Origin: JANOGU01 sp964499865
GTDB taxonomy: Bacteria; Pseudomonadota; Alphaproteobacteria; Rhodobacterales; Rhodobacteraceae
DNA: 28,911 nucleotides
Reading direction: 5' to 3'
NCBI GenBank assembly: GCA_964499865.1
Contig: CAZCPY010000031.1
Location: 1 to 28,911, forward strand
In this document: positions 1 to 7,064 of the stretch, piece by piece
Layout: every line of letters starts with the position of its first letter
How positions within the stretch are numbered: position 1 is the first letter of the stretch
Translations under genes and position numbers: made by a program
Notes under the pieces: generated by a model
Seen by the model: the letters and a program-made list of their open reading frames with translations, nothing else
Databases searched by the model: none
Told to the model about the DNA's origin: nothing

Positions 1-1180
1 CGCTCTGGATCGCCCGCCAGGCCATGCGCGGGCTCATCCAGTCCGGCTTGGCAGCGCGCGCACGCCGGTTCCACGATGTGCCGGGATCGTCGTCCTCATG
101 GTCCATCGACGACAGCGCCTGCGCCCAGGCCGACTTCACCTGCGCGATGGTGGCCTTGCGCTCGCTGCGCGCATGATTACCGGCGGCAGAGGCGAGACGC
201 GCCAAAACCGCCTCGGCGACCTTTTTCGCGTCGCCGACAATGCCTACCGTGACCTTCTTCGTCAGCCCGATCCGATCCGGGTTGATGTCGACTTGGATGA
301 TCTTGGCCGTCTTCGGCCAGTAGTCCAGCGCGTATCCGGGAAGCGTTGAAAACGGGTTCAGCCGGGTACCCAGACAGAGTACCACGTCCGCCCGGGAAAT
401 CAACTCCATTGCCGCCTTCGACCCGTTGTAGCCAAGGGGTCCGACAAACAGCGGATGAGTGCCGGGGAAGGCGTCATTGTGTTGATATCCAACGCAAACC
501 GGCGCATCCAGCCGCTCGGCCAGCGCCTTCGAGGCCGGGATCGCCCCTGACAGGACAACCCCCGCGCCGTTCAGGATGACGGGGAACTTCGCCGCAGACA
601 GCAGGTCCGCCGCCGCTGTGATTGCCGACTCACCGCCCGAGGGTCGCTCGAACTCCACAACCGCCGGAAGCTCGATTTCGATCACCTGCGTCCAGTAGTC
701 GCGCGGCATGTTGATCTGCGCGGGCGCGCTCATCCGCCTGGCCGCCAGGATCACCCGGTTCAGCACCTCGGCCACGCGGGCGGGGTCGCGCACCTCCTCC
801 TGATAGGCCACCATGTCGGCGAACAGGTTCATCTGCTCCACCTCCTGGAAGCCGCCCTGCCCGATGGTGCGGTTTGCCGCCTGAGGCGTCACCAGCAGCA
901 GCGGCGTGTGGTTCCAGTAGGCGGTCTTCACCGCGGTCACGAAGTTGGTGATGCCCGGCCCGTTCTGCGCGATCATCATGCACATGCGGCCACTGGCGCG
1001 GGTGTAGCCGTCGGCCATCATCCCGCCGGACCCTTCATGCGCGCAGTCCCAGAACCGGATGCCCGCCCTGGGAAACAGGTCGCTGATCGGCATGAACGCC
1101 GACCCGATGATCCCGAAGGCATCGCTGATCCCGTGCCGCTGGAGCACCTTGACGAAGGCTTCCTCGGTGGTCATGCGCAT
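1..1180 (-). CDS. xsc: Sulfoacetaldehyde acetyltransferase, 3' part missing
   Basis: A thiamine-diphosphate enzyme that cleaves sulfoacetaldehyde with phosphate to acetyl phosphate plus sulfite, the central step of taurine dissimilation in the cytoplasm. I translated the minus strand from ATG 1180: MRMTTEEAF, then an unbroken 393 residues to the window edge. The family is roughly 590 aa, so about one third is missing at the C terminus. The sequence follows the Xsc family closely, including AHEGSGGMMADGYTRA with Glu49 as the expected cofactor-activating glutamate, NGPGITN, AYWNHTPLLLVTP and a PAQINMPRDYW stretch. These separate Xsc from acetolactate synthases. AGGAGGA (1194-1188) lies 7 bases before ATG 1180, favouring it over ATG 1174. 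The gene lies downstream of tauR in the same orientation, which fits R. capsulatus, where TauR activates taurine genes. Family call very sure. Confidence 0.95.
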   Translation of the reverse strand, partial: MRMTTEEAFVKVLQRHGISDAFGIIGSAFMPISDLFPRAGIRFWDCAHEGSGGMMADGYTRASGRMCMMIAQNGPGITNFVTAVKTAYWNHTPLLLVTPQAANRTIGQGGFQEVEQMNLFADMVAYQEEVRDPARVAEVLNRVILAARRMSAPAQINMPRDYWTQVIEIELPAVVEFERPSGGESAITAAADLLSAAKFPVILNGAGVVLSGAIPASKALAERLDAPVCVGYQHNDAFPGTHPLFVGPLGYNGSKAAMELISRADVVLCLGTRLNPFSTLPGYALDYWPKTAKIIQVDINPDRIGLTKKVTVGIVGDAKKVAEAVLARLASAAGNHARSERKATIAQVKSAWAQALSSMDHEDDDPGTSWNRRARAAKPDWMSPRMAWRAIQS

Positions 1181-1187
1181 GGGGCTG

Positions 1188-1194
1188 TCCTCCT
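1188..1194 (-). promoter_or_regulatory. Ribosome binding site of xsc
   Basis: The minus strand reads AGGAGGA here, 7 bases before ATG 1180. It is the strongest Shine-Dalgarno in the left half of the window and decides between the two close in-frame ATGs of xsc. Confidence 0.75.
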
Positions 1195-1215
1195 CGACAT
1201 CCGGGCCGGGATGCT

Positions 1216-1272
1216 GATACGCCAGCCCCCCCCACCCCGATAGGGCCACGGTCGGCCAAGCGATACGTCCAG
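1216..1272 (-). promoter_or_regulatory. Possible TauR operator region before xsc
   Basis: On the minus strand CTGGACGTAT occurs at 1272-1263 and CTGGCGTATC at 1225-1216, both between tauR and xsc. From memory, the TauR site in Rhodobacter capsulatus is a direct repeat of CTGGACYTAA. The first copy matches that in 8 of 10 positions, the second more poorly. The two copies are 47 bases apart, wider than I would expect for one dimer site, so this is only a candidate. Confidence 0.25.
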
Positions 1273-1281
1273 CGCCCCTTC

Positions 1282-1332
1282 ATCTCTTCCCAAATATCCC
1301 ACGGGGGGTGCGGGGGGTGTGAAACCCCCCGC
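1282..1332 (-). terminator. Hairpin plus conserved tail between tauR and xsc
   Basis: The minus strand has an 8-bp perfect stem (GCGGGGGG / CCCCCCGC, 1332-1325 and 1317-1310) with a 7-base loop. It is followed by a C-rich run and GGGATATTTGGGAAGAGA (down to about 1282). The hairpin sits about 45 bases after the tauR stop, so it probably ends or attenuates the tauR transcript ahead of xsc. There is no classical T tract. I recall similar hairpin-plus-ATATTTGG tails after many Rhodobacterales genes, which I cannot check here. Confidence 0.45.
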
Positions 1333-1375
1333 TCCGACGGTGACGCCGGGCGGGCCACCTCCGAACGGGCTCAGG

Positions 1376-2821
1376 TCACGCCAGCGCCCGGGCGATCCGC
1401 GCCATCCCTTCCGGGATGCGCGCCGCCGGGATCGAGGAATAGGCCAGCCGCAGGCACCGCCCGCCGCCGCCGTCGGGGAAGAACGAGTCCCCCGCCTCGA
1501 CCAGCACGCCGTCGCCCCGCAGCCGGCGGGCGAGGTCGGCGGCGGGCACCGGCGCGCGCAGCCAGAGCGCCGAGCCCCCGGCCTCCGGCGCCCCCGCCAT
1601 CTCCAGCCCCGACCCCGCCAGCCCCTCCAGCACCAGCGCCCGCCGCCGCCGGAAGGCCGCCTGCATCCGGCCCACCAGCGCGTCGTAGTGACCGAGCGTA
1701 ATGAACCAGGCCGCCGTGCGCTGGCCGTGGCCGGGCGGGTGGCGCAGCAGGGCGGCGCGCAAGCTGCGCGCCTCGGCCACAAAGCCCGCGGGCGCGACCA
1801 GGTAGCCAAGCCGCAGGCCCGGGAACAGCGATTTGGAGAATGACCCCACATGGATCACCCGCCCCTCGCGGTCCAGCGACTTGAGCGAGGGCTGCACGGC
1901 GCGGGCGAAGGACAGTTCGAACTCGTAGTCGTCCTCGACCACCACGAAATCCTGCGCCGCCGCGCGGGCCAGCAGCGCCTCGCGGCGGGCCAGCGGCATC
2001 GTCACGCCGGTCGGGCACTGGTGGCTGGCGGTGGTGAAGACCACCTCGGCCCCCGCGGTCACCGCCTCGGGCGGCAGGCCCTGCGCGTCCACCGGCACGG
2101 CGGTCACCTGCGCGCCGGTCTGCGCCAGGATCGACCGCAGCGCCGGATAGCCCGGGCTTTCCACCACCGCCCGCCGCCCCGGCCCCAGCAGCACCTGCGC
2201 CACCATCCACAGTGCGTTCTGCGCGCCCAGCGTCACCAGCACTTCGCCCTCATGCGCCAAGATTCCGCGGCGCGGCAGGATCACCCGGCGCAGCGCATCC
2301 ACCAGAAGCGGGTCGTCCTCGGCATACCAGTCGCGCGCCAGGCCCTCGAAATCCGCCTTCCCCAGCGCCTTGAGCGCGCAGGCGCGCCAGTTGGCGTGGT
2401 CGAACAGCGTCGGGTCGGCCTGGCCGTAGATGAAGGGATAGGGATAGCGCGCCCAGTCGGCGGGGCGTTCGGGCGCGGGCGGCGGCGGATAGCGGCGGGC
2501 GGCGCGGCGGGCGTAGTCGACCGCCGGGGCCCGCACCGGCGCCGGGGCGAACTCGGGCGCCCGCGGCGCGGTGTCCGAGACATAGTGCCCCGACCGCCCC
2601 CGCGCCGCCAGCCAGTCCGAGGCGACCAGCTCGGCATAGGCCAGGCTGACGGTGATCCGCGCCACGCCGAGCGCCTGCGCGAGCGCGCGCGACGACGGCA
2701 TCCGCTCGGCCGGGCGAAACCTGCCGGACAGGATCGCTTCGGACACCGCCTGCCGCAGGCGTTCCTGCAGGGTGCCGGACCGCGCGGGGTCCAGGCGGAT
2801 GGCTTCGGCGGGGATCGGCAT
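1376..2821 (-). CDS. tauR: MocR/GntR-type regulator with aminotransferase domain, likely TauR
   Basis: A 481-aa transcription regulator of the MocR family. An N-terminal winged-helix GntR domain (about residues 12-80: LQERLRQAVSEAILSGRF, MPSSRALAQALGVAR) is followed by a type I aminotransferase fold that binds PLP. The PLP lysine is K330 in the SFSKSLFPG motif. VVEDDYEFEL upstream of it contains the aspartate that usually contacts the pyridine nitrogen. Such proteins use the aminotransferase fold as an effector sensor. TauR senses taurine and activates taurine genes in R. capsulatus and Paracoccus. The fold is clear from sequence; the TauR identity rests on its position directly before xsc in the same orientation. 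In R. capsulatus the taurine aminotransferase gene tpa precedes tauR; here zapE lies there, divergently. No good Shine-Dalgarno is seen at ATG 2821; an in-frame alternative was not found just upstream. Confidence 0.88.
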   Translation of the reverse strand: MPIPAEAIRLDPARSGTLQERLRQAVSEAILSGRFRPAERMPSSRALAQALGVARITVSLAYAELVASDWLAARGRSGHYVSDTAPRAPEFAPAPVRAPAVDYARRAARRYPPPPAPERPADWARYPYPFIYGQADPTLFDHANWRACALKALGKADFEGLARDWYAEDDPLLVDALRRVILPRRGILAHEGEVLVTLGAQNALWMVAQVLLGPGRRAVVESPGYPALRSILAQTGAQVTAVPVDAQGLPPEAVTAGAEVVFTTASHQCPTGVTMPLARREALLARAAAQDFVVVEDDYEFELSFARAVQPSLKSLDREGRVIHVGSFSKSLFPGLRLGYLVAPAGFVAEARSLRAALLRHPPGHGQRTAAWFITLGHYDALVGRMQAAFRRRRALVLEGLAGSGLEMAGAPEAGGSALWLRAPVPAADLARRLRGDGVLVEAGDSFFPDGGGGRCLRLAYSSIPAARIPEGMARIARALA

Positions 2822-2854
2822 CGGCTGGAGTCATCGCTTGCGGGGGCTGGCCCC

Positions 2855-2883
2855 ATTGGCGGCCGGGCGGGGGCTCGCGTCAA
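2855..2883 (-). promoter_or_regulatory. Candidate tauR promoter
   Basis: On the minus strand TTGACG (2883-2878) is followed after 17 bases by GCCAAT (2860-2855). The -35 is near consensus and the -10 is weak. The predicted transcript would start about 27 bases before ATG 2821. A CTAGAA at 2917-2922 on the plus strand may be the -10 of the divergent zapE, with only a weak -35 (TTCCCA). Confidence 0.35.
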
Positions 2884-2929
2884 GCGCCGTCCCTTCCCAG
2901 CCGCCCCGCCGCCCGGCTAGAAAGGCCGC

Positions 2930-4006
2930 ATGCGCCAGACGCTGACCGAGATCTACGACGACCGCGCCGCGCAGGGCGGCTTGCAGCCCGATCCCGCGCA
3001 GCGCGCGGTCCTGCCGCTTCTGGAAACGCGCCGCGCCTGGCTGGAGCAGGCGGGCGAACGTCGCCGGGGCTTCCTCGCGCGGTTCCAGCGCGACCCCGAC
3101 CCGCCTGCGGGCCTTTACCTCTGGGGCGGGGTCGGGCGCGGCAAGTCGATGCTGATGGACCTGTTCCACGCCGCGACCGACACCCCCGCCAAGCGCCGCG
3201 TCCACTTCCACGCCTTCATGCAGGAGGTGCAGGCGGGCCTGCACGCGGCGCGCAAGAAGGGGGTGGAGGACGCGCTGGCCCCGGTGGCCGAGGCGCTGCT
3301 GGCCGACCTGCGGCTTCTGTCCTTCGACGAGATGCAGGTGACCGACATCGCCGACGCGATGATCGTGGGACGCCTGTTCGAACGGCTGATCGAGGGCGGG
3401 GTGGTGATCGTCGCGACCTCGAACCGCCCGCCCGAGGACCTCTACAGGGACGGCCTGAACCGCCAGCTGTTCCTGCCTTTCATCGGCCTTCTGCGCGACC
3501 GGATGGAGGTGATGCGGATCGACGGCCCGACCGACTGGCGCCAGCACCGGCTGGCCGGGGCGCAGGTCTACTTCCACCCCGCGGGCGCCGCGCGGGGGCA
3601 GATCGAGGCGATGTGGAAGGACCTGACCGGCGGCATTTCCGAACACCCGCTGCTGCTGCATGTGAACGGCCGTTCGGTCGAGGTGCCGCGCTTTGCCAAC
3701 GGCGTGGGCCGGGCGACGTTCTGGGAGCTTTGCGCCCGCCCGCTGGGGCCTGCCGACTATCTGGCGCTGGCACGCGCGGTGCGCGTGCTGATGGTCGAGG
3801 ACATCCCCCAGCTGTCCAGCCAGAACTACAACGAGGCCAAGCGCTTCGTCACCCTGATCGACGCGCTCTACGAGGCGCGGGTGCGGCTGGTCGCCAGTGC
3901 CGCCGAGGTGCCGGAACGGCTTTATCTGGAAGGCACGGGCGCCTTCGAATTCGAACGCACCGCCAGCAGGTTGAGGGAAATGCAGGCGGAAGACTGGGGC
4001 GCCTAG
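2930..4006 (+). CDS. zapE: Cell division ATPase ZapE (AFG1-like)
   Basis: A 358-aa AFG1/ZapE-type P-loop ATPase. In E. coli ZapE acts at the Z-ring during constriction; mitochondrial AFG1 homologues act in protein quality control. Walker A is GGVGRGKS (residues 66-73) and Walker B is LSFDEMQV (around D133-E134). Sensor-like VIVATSNRPPEDLY follows, as does the C-terminal FATLIDALYE-type segment (here FVTLIDALYEARVRL). Length is normal. The N terminus MRQTLTEIYDDRAAQGGL is a typical substrate-like ZapE start. There is no Shine-Dalgarno before ATG 2930, and a CTAGAA 8 bases upstream could be a -10 box, so the mRNA may be leaderless. The stop codon overlaps that of the convergent permease gene by 3 bases. 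Confidence 0.93.
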   Translation: MRQTLTEIYDDRAAQGGLQPDPAQRAVLPLLETRRAWLEQAGERRRGFLARFQRDPDPPAGLYLWGGVGRGKSMLMDLFHAATDTPAKRRVHFHAFMQEVQAGLHAARKKGVEDALAPVAEALLADLRLLSFDEMQVTDIADAMIVGRLFERLIEGGVVIVATSNRPPEDLYRDGLNRQLFLPFIGLLRDRMEVMRIDGPTDWRQHRLAGAQVYFHPAGAARGQIEAMWKDLTGGISEHPLLLHVNGRSVEVPRFANGVGRATFWELCARPLGPADYLALARAVRVLMVEDIPQLSSQNYNEAKRFVTLIDALYEARVRLVASAAEVPERLYLEGTGAFEFERTASRLREMQAEDWGA

Positions 4007-4758
4007 GCGGTCCACAGCAGCCGCGCGGCCATCGCCAGCGACACCGCAACCAGCAGCGGCCGGATCAGCCGCGCGCCGCCCCTGACCGCCATGCGTGCGC
4101 CCAGTTGCGCCCCCGCCACCTGCGCCGCCGCCATCGCCAGCCCCAGCCCCCACCACACGCCCCCCGCCAGCGCGAAGACCGCCAGCGAGCCGAGGTTCGA
4201 CGCGAAGTTCAGCGCCTTGGTCTGCGCCGTGGCGTGCAGCAGGCCCCGGCCTGCCAGCAGCACGAAGCCGATCATGAAGAACGACCCCGTTCCCGGCCCC
4301 ACCAGCCCGTCATAGAAGGCCACCGCGGGCACCAGCGTCACCGCAAAGACCGCCAACGGCAGGCGCGGGGTGCGGCCGGTGTCGCCGAGGTCGCGCCAGA
4401 ACAGGAAGAACAGCGCCACGCCGATCAGCACCACGGGCACCACCCGACGCAACGCCTCGGCCGGGACGGCCAGTGCCAGAGCCGACCCGAGCGCCGAACT
4501 GGCGAAGGCGACAGCAATCATGAACGCCTGCTCGCGAACCTGAACCTGACCGGCGCGGGCATAGTGCACCATCGCGGACCCCGACCCGAAGGATCCCTGC
4601 AGCTTGTTCGTCGCCAGCGCCTCGGCCGGCGGCAGGCCGGCCAGCAGCAGCGCGGGCACCGTGATCAGCCCGCCGCCGCCCGCGATGGCATCCACGAACC
4701 CCGCCAGTGCCGCGGCCAGCAGCAGCAGGGCCAGAACCTCGACGCCGAGATCAGCCAA
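4003..4758 (-). CDS. yfcA: TSUP family membrane permease, YfcA-like
   Basis: A 251-aa integral membrane protein of the TSUP (TauE/SafE) family. The first repeat carries AGFVDAIAGGGGLITVPALLL and ALATNKLQ, both hallmarks of YfcA. The second repeat has VAFYDGLVGPGTGSFF and LNFASNLGSL, giving the usual duplicated layout of about eight membrane segments. TSUP proteins move sulfite, sulfonates or other organic anions, but the substrate of YfcA itself is not settled. The start is TTG at 4758: there is no ATG near, and the TTG overlaps the serB stop (TGA 4753-4751) in TTGGCTGA, which suggests translational coupling. Because Xsc makes sulfite and TauE exports it in other bacteria, sulfite export is possible, but the operon partner serB argues for nothing specific. 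Confidence 0.88.
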   Translation of the reverse strand: MADLGVEVLALLLLAAALAGFVDAIAGGGGLITVPALLLAGLPPAEALATNKLQGSFGSGSAMVHYARAGQVQVREQAFMIAVAFASSALGSALALAVPAEALRRVVPVVLIGVALFFLFWRDLGDTGRTPRLPLAVFAVTLVPAVAFYDGLVGPGTGSFFMIGFVLLAGRGLLHATAQTKALNFASNLGSLAVFALAGGVWWGLGLAMAAAQVAGAQLGARMAVRGGARLIRPLLVAVSLAMAARLLWTA

Positions 4759-5626
4759 GATGGCGGTCCGCCGGATAGCCCTGCAGATACAGCAGCGCCG
4801 TCAGGTCGCCGTGGTTGATGCGGCAGTCGACCTGCGCCGCAACCGACGGCTTGGCATGCGCCGCCACCCCCAGCCCCGCGGCCCGCAGCATGCCCAGGTC
4901 GTTGGCGCCATCCCCCACCGCCAGCACCTCCGCCGCCGTGATCCCCATGCGCGCGGTGATCTGCTCCAGCGCCGCCACCTTGGCCTCGCGGCCCAGGATC
5001 GGCGCCTGCACCGTGCCGGTCAGCCTGCCGTCGGCGACCTCCAGCAGGTTCGCGCGATGCTCGTCAAAGCCCAGCACCGCCGCCACGCGTTCGGTGAAGG
5101 CGGTGAAGCCGCCCGACACCAGCGCCGCCCGCGCGCCGTGCGCGCGCATCGTGGCGACGAGCCGCCGGGCACCGGGCATCAGCGTGATGCGATCGGCGAA
5201 CACGCGGTCGATAACACCGGCCTCCAGCCCCCGCAGCAGGCGCACGCGTTCGCGCAGGGCACCTTCGAAGCCGATCTCGCCGTTCATCGCCCGCGCCGTG
5301 ATCGCCGCCACGCGGTCGCCCACCCCCGCCTCGGCGGCCAGTTCGTCGATGCATTCCTGAACGATCATGGTGGAATCCATGTCGGCCAGCAGCAGCCGCT
5401 TGCGGCGGCCTTCGGCGGGCAGCACGCACAGGTCGATGCCCATCGACTGGAGCGAGGACCAGACCTCGCCGCGGTTTTCCGGCATCGCGGGCAGCGGAAA
5501 CTCGGCCGCCACACCGGGGTCGAGCCAAAGCGCCGCGCCCCCGCCCCAGGCGTTGCGCAGGGCCTCGACGGTCGCGCGGTCCAGCGCAGGGCGGGTCGGG
5601 TCGGTGATCAGGACGGCGGTGAACAT
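4751..5626 (-). CDS. serB: Phosphoserine phosphatase
   Basis: A 291-aa HAD-superfamily hydrolase that makes L-serine from phosphoserine, the last step of the phosphorylated serine pathway. Motif I is DMDSTM with nucleophile D82 and D84. Motif II is ALVSGGFTAFTE, and motif III/IV is GDGANDLGMLRAAGLGVA. The catalytic domain is preceded by about 75 residues resembling the ACT-like N domain of bacterial SerB. I chose ATG 5626 (MFTAVLITDP), which matches the family start. An in-frame ATG at 5674 would add 16 arginine/proline-rich residues with no family match. The gene is divergent from serC-serA, so all three serine genes sit together, and it overlaps the permease gene downstream by 8 bases. Confidence 0.95.
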   Translation of the reverse strand: MFTAVLITDPTRPALDRATVEALRNAWGGGAALWLDPGVAAEFPLPAMPENRGEVWSSLQSMGIDLCVLPAEGRRKRLLLADMDSTMIVQECIDELAAEAGVGDRVAAITARAMNGEIGFEGALRERVRLLRGLEAGVIDRVFADRITLMPGARRLVATMRAHGARAALVSGGFTAFTERVAAVLGFDEHRANLLEVADGRLTGTVQAPILGREAKVAALEQITARMGITAAEVLAVGDGANDLGMLRAAGLGVAAHAKPSVAAQVDCRINHGDLTALLYLQGYPADRHLG

Positions 5627-5740
5627 CAGCGGCTTTCGCGAGGGCGGCGAAGGCGGCCTAGCCCGTTTCCCCATGCCGCGCCAGTGTCCGGGCAGCGCCG
5701 GACAAGCGGCCTCCCGCGCCCCGCGCCGGTCGTTTTCGGC

Positions 5741-5768
5741 TTGCGAAGCGTCGCAGCCGCCGCTAAGC
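5741..5768 (+). promoter_or_regulatory. Candidate serC promoter
   Basis: TTGCGA (5741-5746), 16 bases, then CTAAGC (5763-5768). The same TTG-N19-CTA spacing occurs before dapB, rbfA and the phosphatase gene in this window. It predicts a transcript starting near 5775, which would place both small leader hairpins inside the serC mRNA. Confidence 0.5.
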
Positions 5769-5774
5769 CCCGCG

Positions 5775-5820
5775 ACGGGACACCCTTCCCCAACGAAGGG
5801 CTCATAGCTGGAAGGCTACC
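5775..5820 (+). ncRNA. Candidate serC leader RNA motif (cis-regulatory)
   Basis: Two small hairpins abut the serC start codon. The first is CCCTTC (5783-5788) / GAAGGG (5795-5800) with loop CCCAAC. The second is TAGC (5805-5808) / GCTA (5815-5818) with loop TGGAAG. The ribosome binding site GGAAGG lies in the second loop and closing stem, 5 bases before ATG 5821, so pairing could gate translation. A serC RNA motif upstream of serC in alphaproteobacteria is established (Rfam family). Position, size and layout fit what I recall of it, but I cannot run the covariance model. Confidence 0.6.
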
Positions 5821-6978
5821 ATGACCGATGCCAAGACCCCGGCCGCGCGCCCGGCGAATCCGCGCTTTTCCTCTGGCCCCTGCGCCAAGATCCCCGGCTT
5901 TTCCCTTGACCTGCTGGCAGATGCACCGCTCGGGCGGTCGCATCGCGCAGCCGTCGGCAAGGCCAGGCTGAAAGAGGCGATCGACCGCACCCGCGCCATC
6001 CTGGGCGTTCCCGCCGACTACCGGATCGGTATCGTCCCCGCTTCGGACACAGGGGCGGTGGAGATGGCGATGTGGTCGCTGCTGGGCGCCCGGCCGGTGG
6101 AGATGCTGGCCTGGGAAAGCTTCGGCGAGGGCTGGGTCACCGATGCGGTGAAGCAGCTCAAGCTCGACGCAACCGTGCGCATCGCGCCATACGGGCAGAT
6201 CGTGGACTTTGGCCTGGTGGATTTCGACAAGGATGTCGTCTTCACCTGGAACGGCACCACCTCGGGCGTCCGCCTGCCGTCGGGCGAGGCGATCCCGGCG
6301 GAACGCAAGGGCCTGACGATCTGCGACGCGACCAGCGCGGCCTTCGCCATGGACCTTCCTTTCGACAAGCTCGACGTGACCACCTTCTCCTGGCAGAAGG
6401 TGCTGGGCGGCGAGGGCGCGCATGGCGTGCTGATCCTGAGCCCCCGCGCGGTGGAGCGGCTGGAGACCTATACGCCGCCTTGGCCCCTGCCGAAGATCTT
6501 CCGTCTGACCTCCAAGGGCCGCCTGATCGAGGGGATCTTCGAGGGCGAGACGATCAACACGCCGTCGATGCTGGCGGTCGAGGACTATCTGGTCGCGCTG
6601 AAATGGGCGGAAGGGATCGGCGGCCTGCCGGCGCTGATCGCCCGGGCGCGCGCGAATGCGCAGGTCGTCCGCGACTTCTGCGCGACCCGCCCCTGGATCG
6701 CCCACCTGGCCGAGGACCCCGCGACAGCCTCCACCACCTCGGTCTGCCTGCGCTTCACCGATCCGCGCATCGCGGACGGTGCGGGTTTTGCCAAGGCGGT
6801 GACGAAGCGGCTGGAAAAGGCGGGCGTGGCGCTGGATGCGGGGTCTTACCGCGATGCGCCGCCGGGGCTGCGGCTGTGGTGCGGTTCGACGGTGGAAACG
6901 TCGGACGTGGCCGCGCTGATGCCCTGGATCGACTGGGCGTTCCACGCCGAGATCGCTGCGCTTCCGCAGGCTGCATGA
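5821..6978 (+). CDS. serC: Phosphoserine aminotransferase
   Basis: A 385-aa class V PLP aminotransferase that converts 3-phosphohydroxypyruvate and glutamate to phosphoserine and 2-oxoglutarate. It has the alphaproteobacterial SerC N terminus (NPRFSSGPCAKIPGF, LGRSHRAAVGK). The PLP lysine is K193 in TFSWQKVLGGEGAHG, and ICDATSAAFAMDLPFDKLD carries the cofactor-binding aspartate. The family with this length is shared between alphaproteobacteria and methanogens and differs from the roughly 360-aa E. coli type. Its start has GGAAGG in a hairpin loop. The next gene, serA, is 86 bases downstream, separated by a near-perfect inverted repeat, so the two probably share a transcript that may be processed or attenuated at the repeat. 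Confidence 0.96.
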   Translation: MTDAKTPAARPANPRFSSGPCAKIPGFSLDLLADAPLGRSHRAAVGKARLKEAIDRTRAILGVPADYRIGIVPASDTGAVEMAMWSLLGARPVEMLAWESFGEGWVTDAVKQLKLDATVRIAPYGQIVDFGLVDFDKDVVFTWNGTTSGVRLPSGEAIPAERKGLTICDATSAAFAMDLPFDKLDVTTFSWQKVLGGEGAHGVLILSPRAVERLETYTPPWPLPKIFRLTSKGRLIEGIFEGETINTPSMLAVEDYLVALKWAEGIGGLPALIARARANAQVVRDFCATRPWIAHLAEDPATASTTSVCLRFTDPRIADGAGFAKAVTKRLEKAGVALDAGSYRDAPPGLRLWCGSTVETSDVAALMPWIDWAFHAEIAALPQAA

Positions 6979-6986
6979 CATCGCCG

Positions 6987-7044
6987 GGTGCGCAATCAAT
7001 GCGCACCCTACCCCACCCCGTAGGGTGCGCATTCATTGCGCACC
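6987..7044. repeat. Large inverted repeat between serC and serA
   Basis: Two 25-base arms (6987-7011 and 7020-7044) are reverse complements except for one position and flank an 8-base loop (CCCACCCC). Each arm also holds TGCGCA palindromes, so each can fold alone. It fills two thirds of the serC-serA gap and could act as an RNA stabilising hairpin, an attenuator, or a REP/MITE-like mobile repeat. I recall similar GGTGCGCA...TGCGCACC repeats in intergenic DNA of many proteobacteria; copy number in this genome is unknown. Confidence 0.8.
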
Positions 7045-7064
7045 TTCCGCACAGGATTGATCCA

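Noticed and set aside
98..579. Short plus-strand open frames at the left end
   Set aside because: They lie antisense to xsc, which translates without interruption on the minus strand with strong family motifs.
6072..7064. Open frame continuous with serA running back through serC
   Set aside because: It is the out-of-frame reading of serC; serA clearly begins at ATG 7065 with MPKVLVSDEL.
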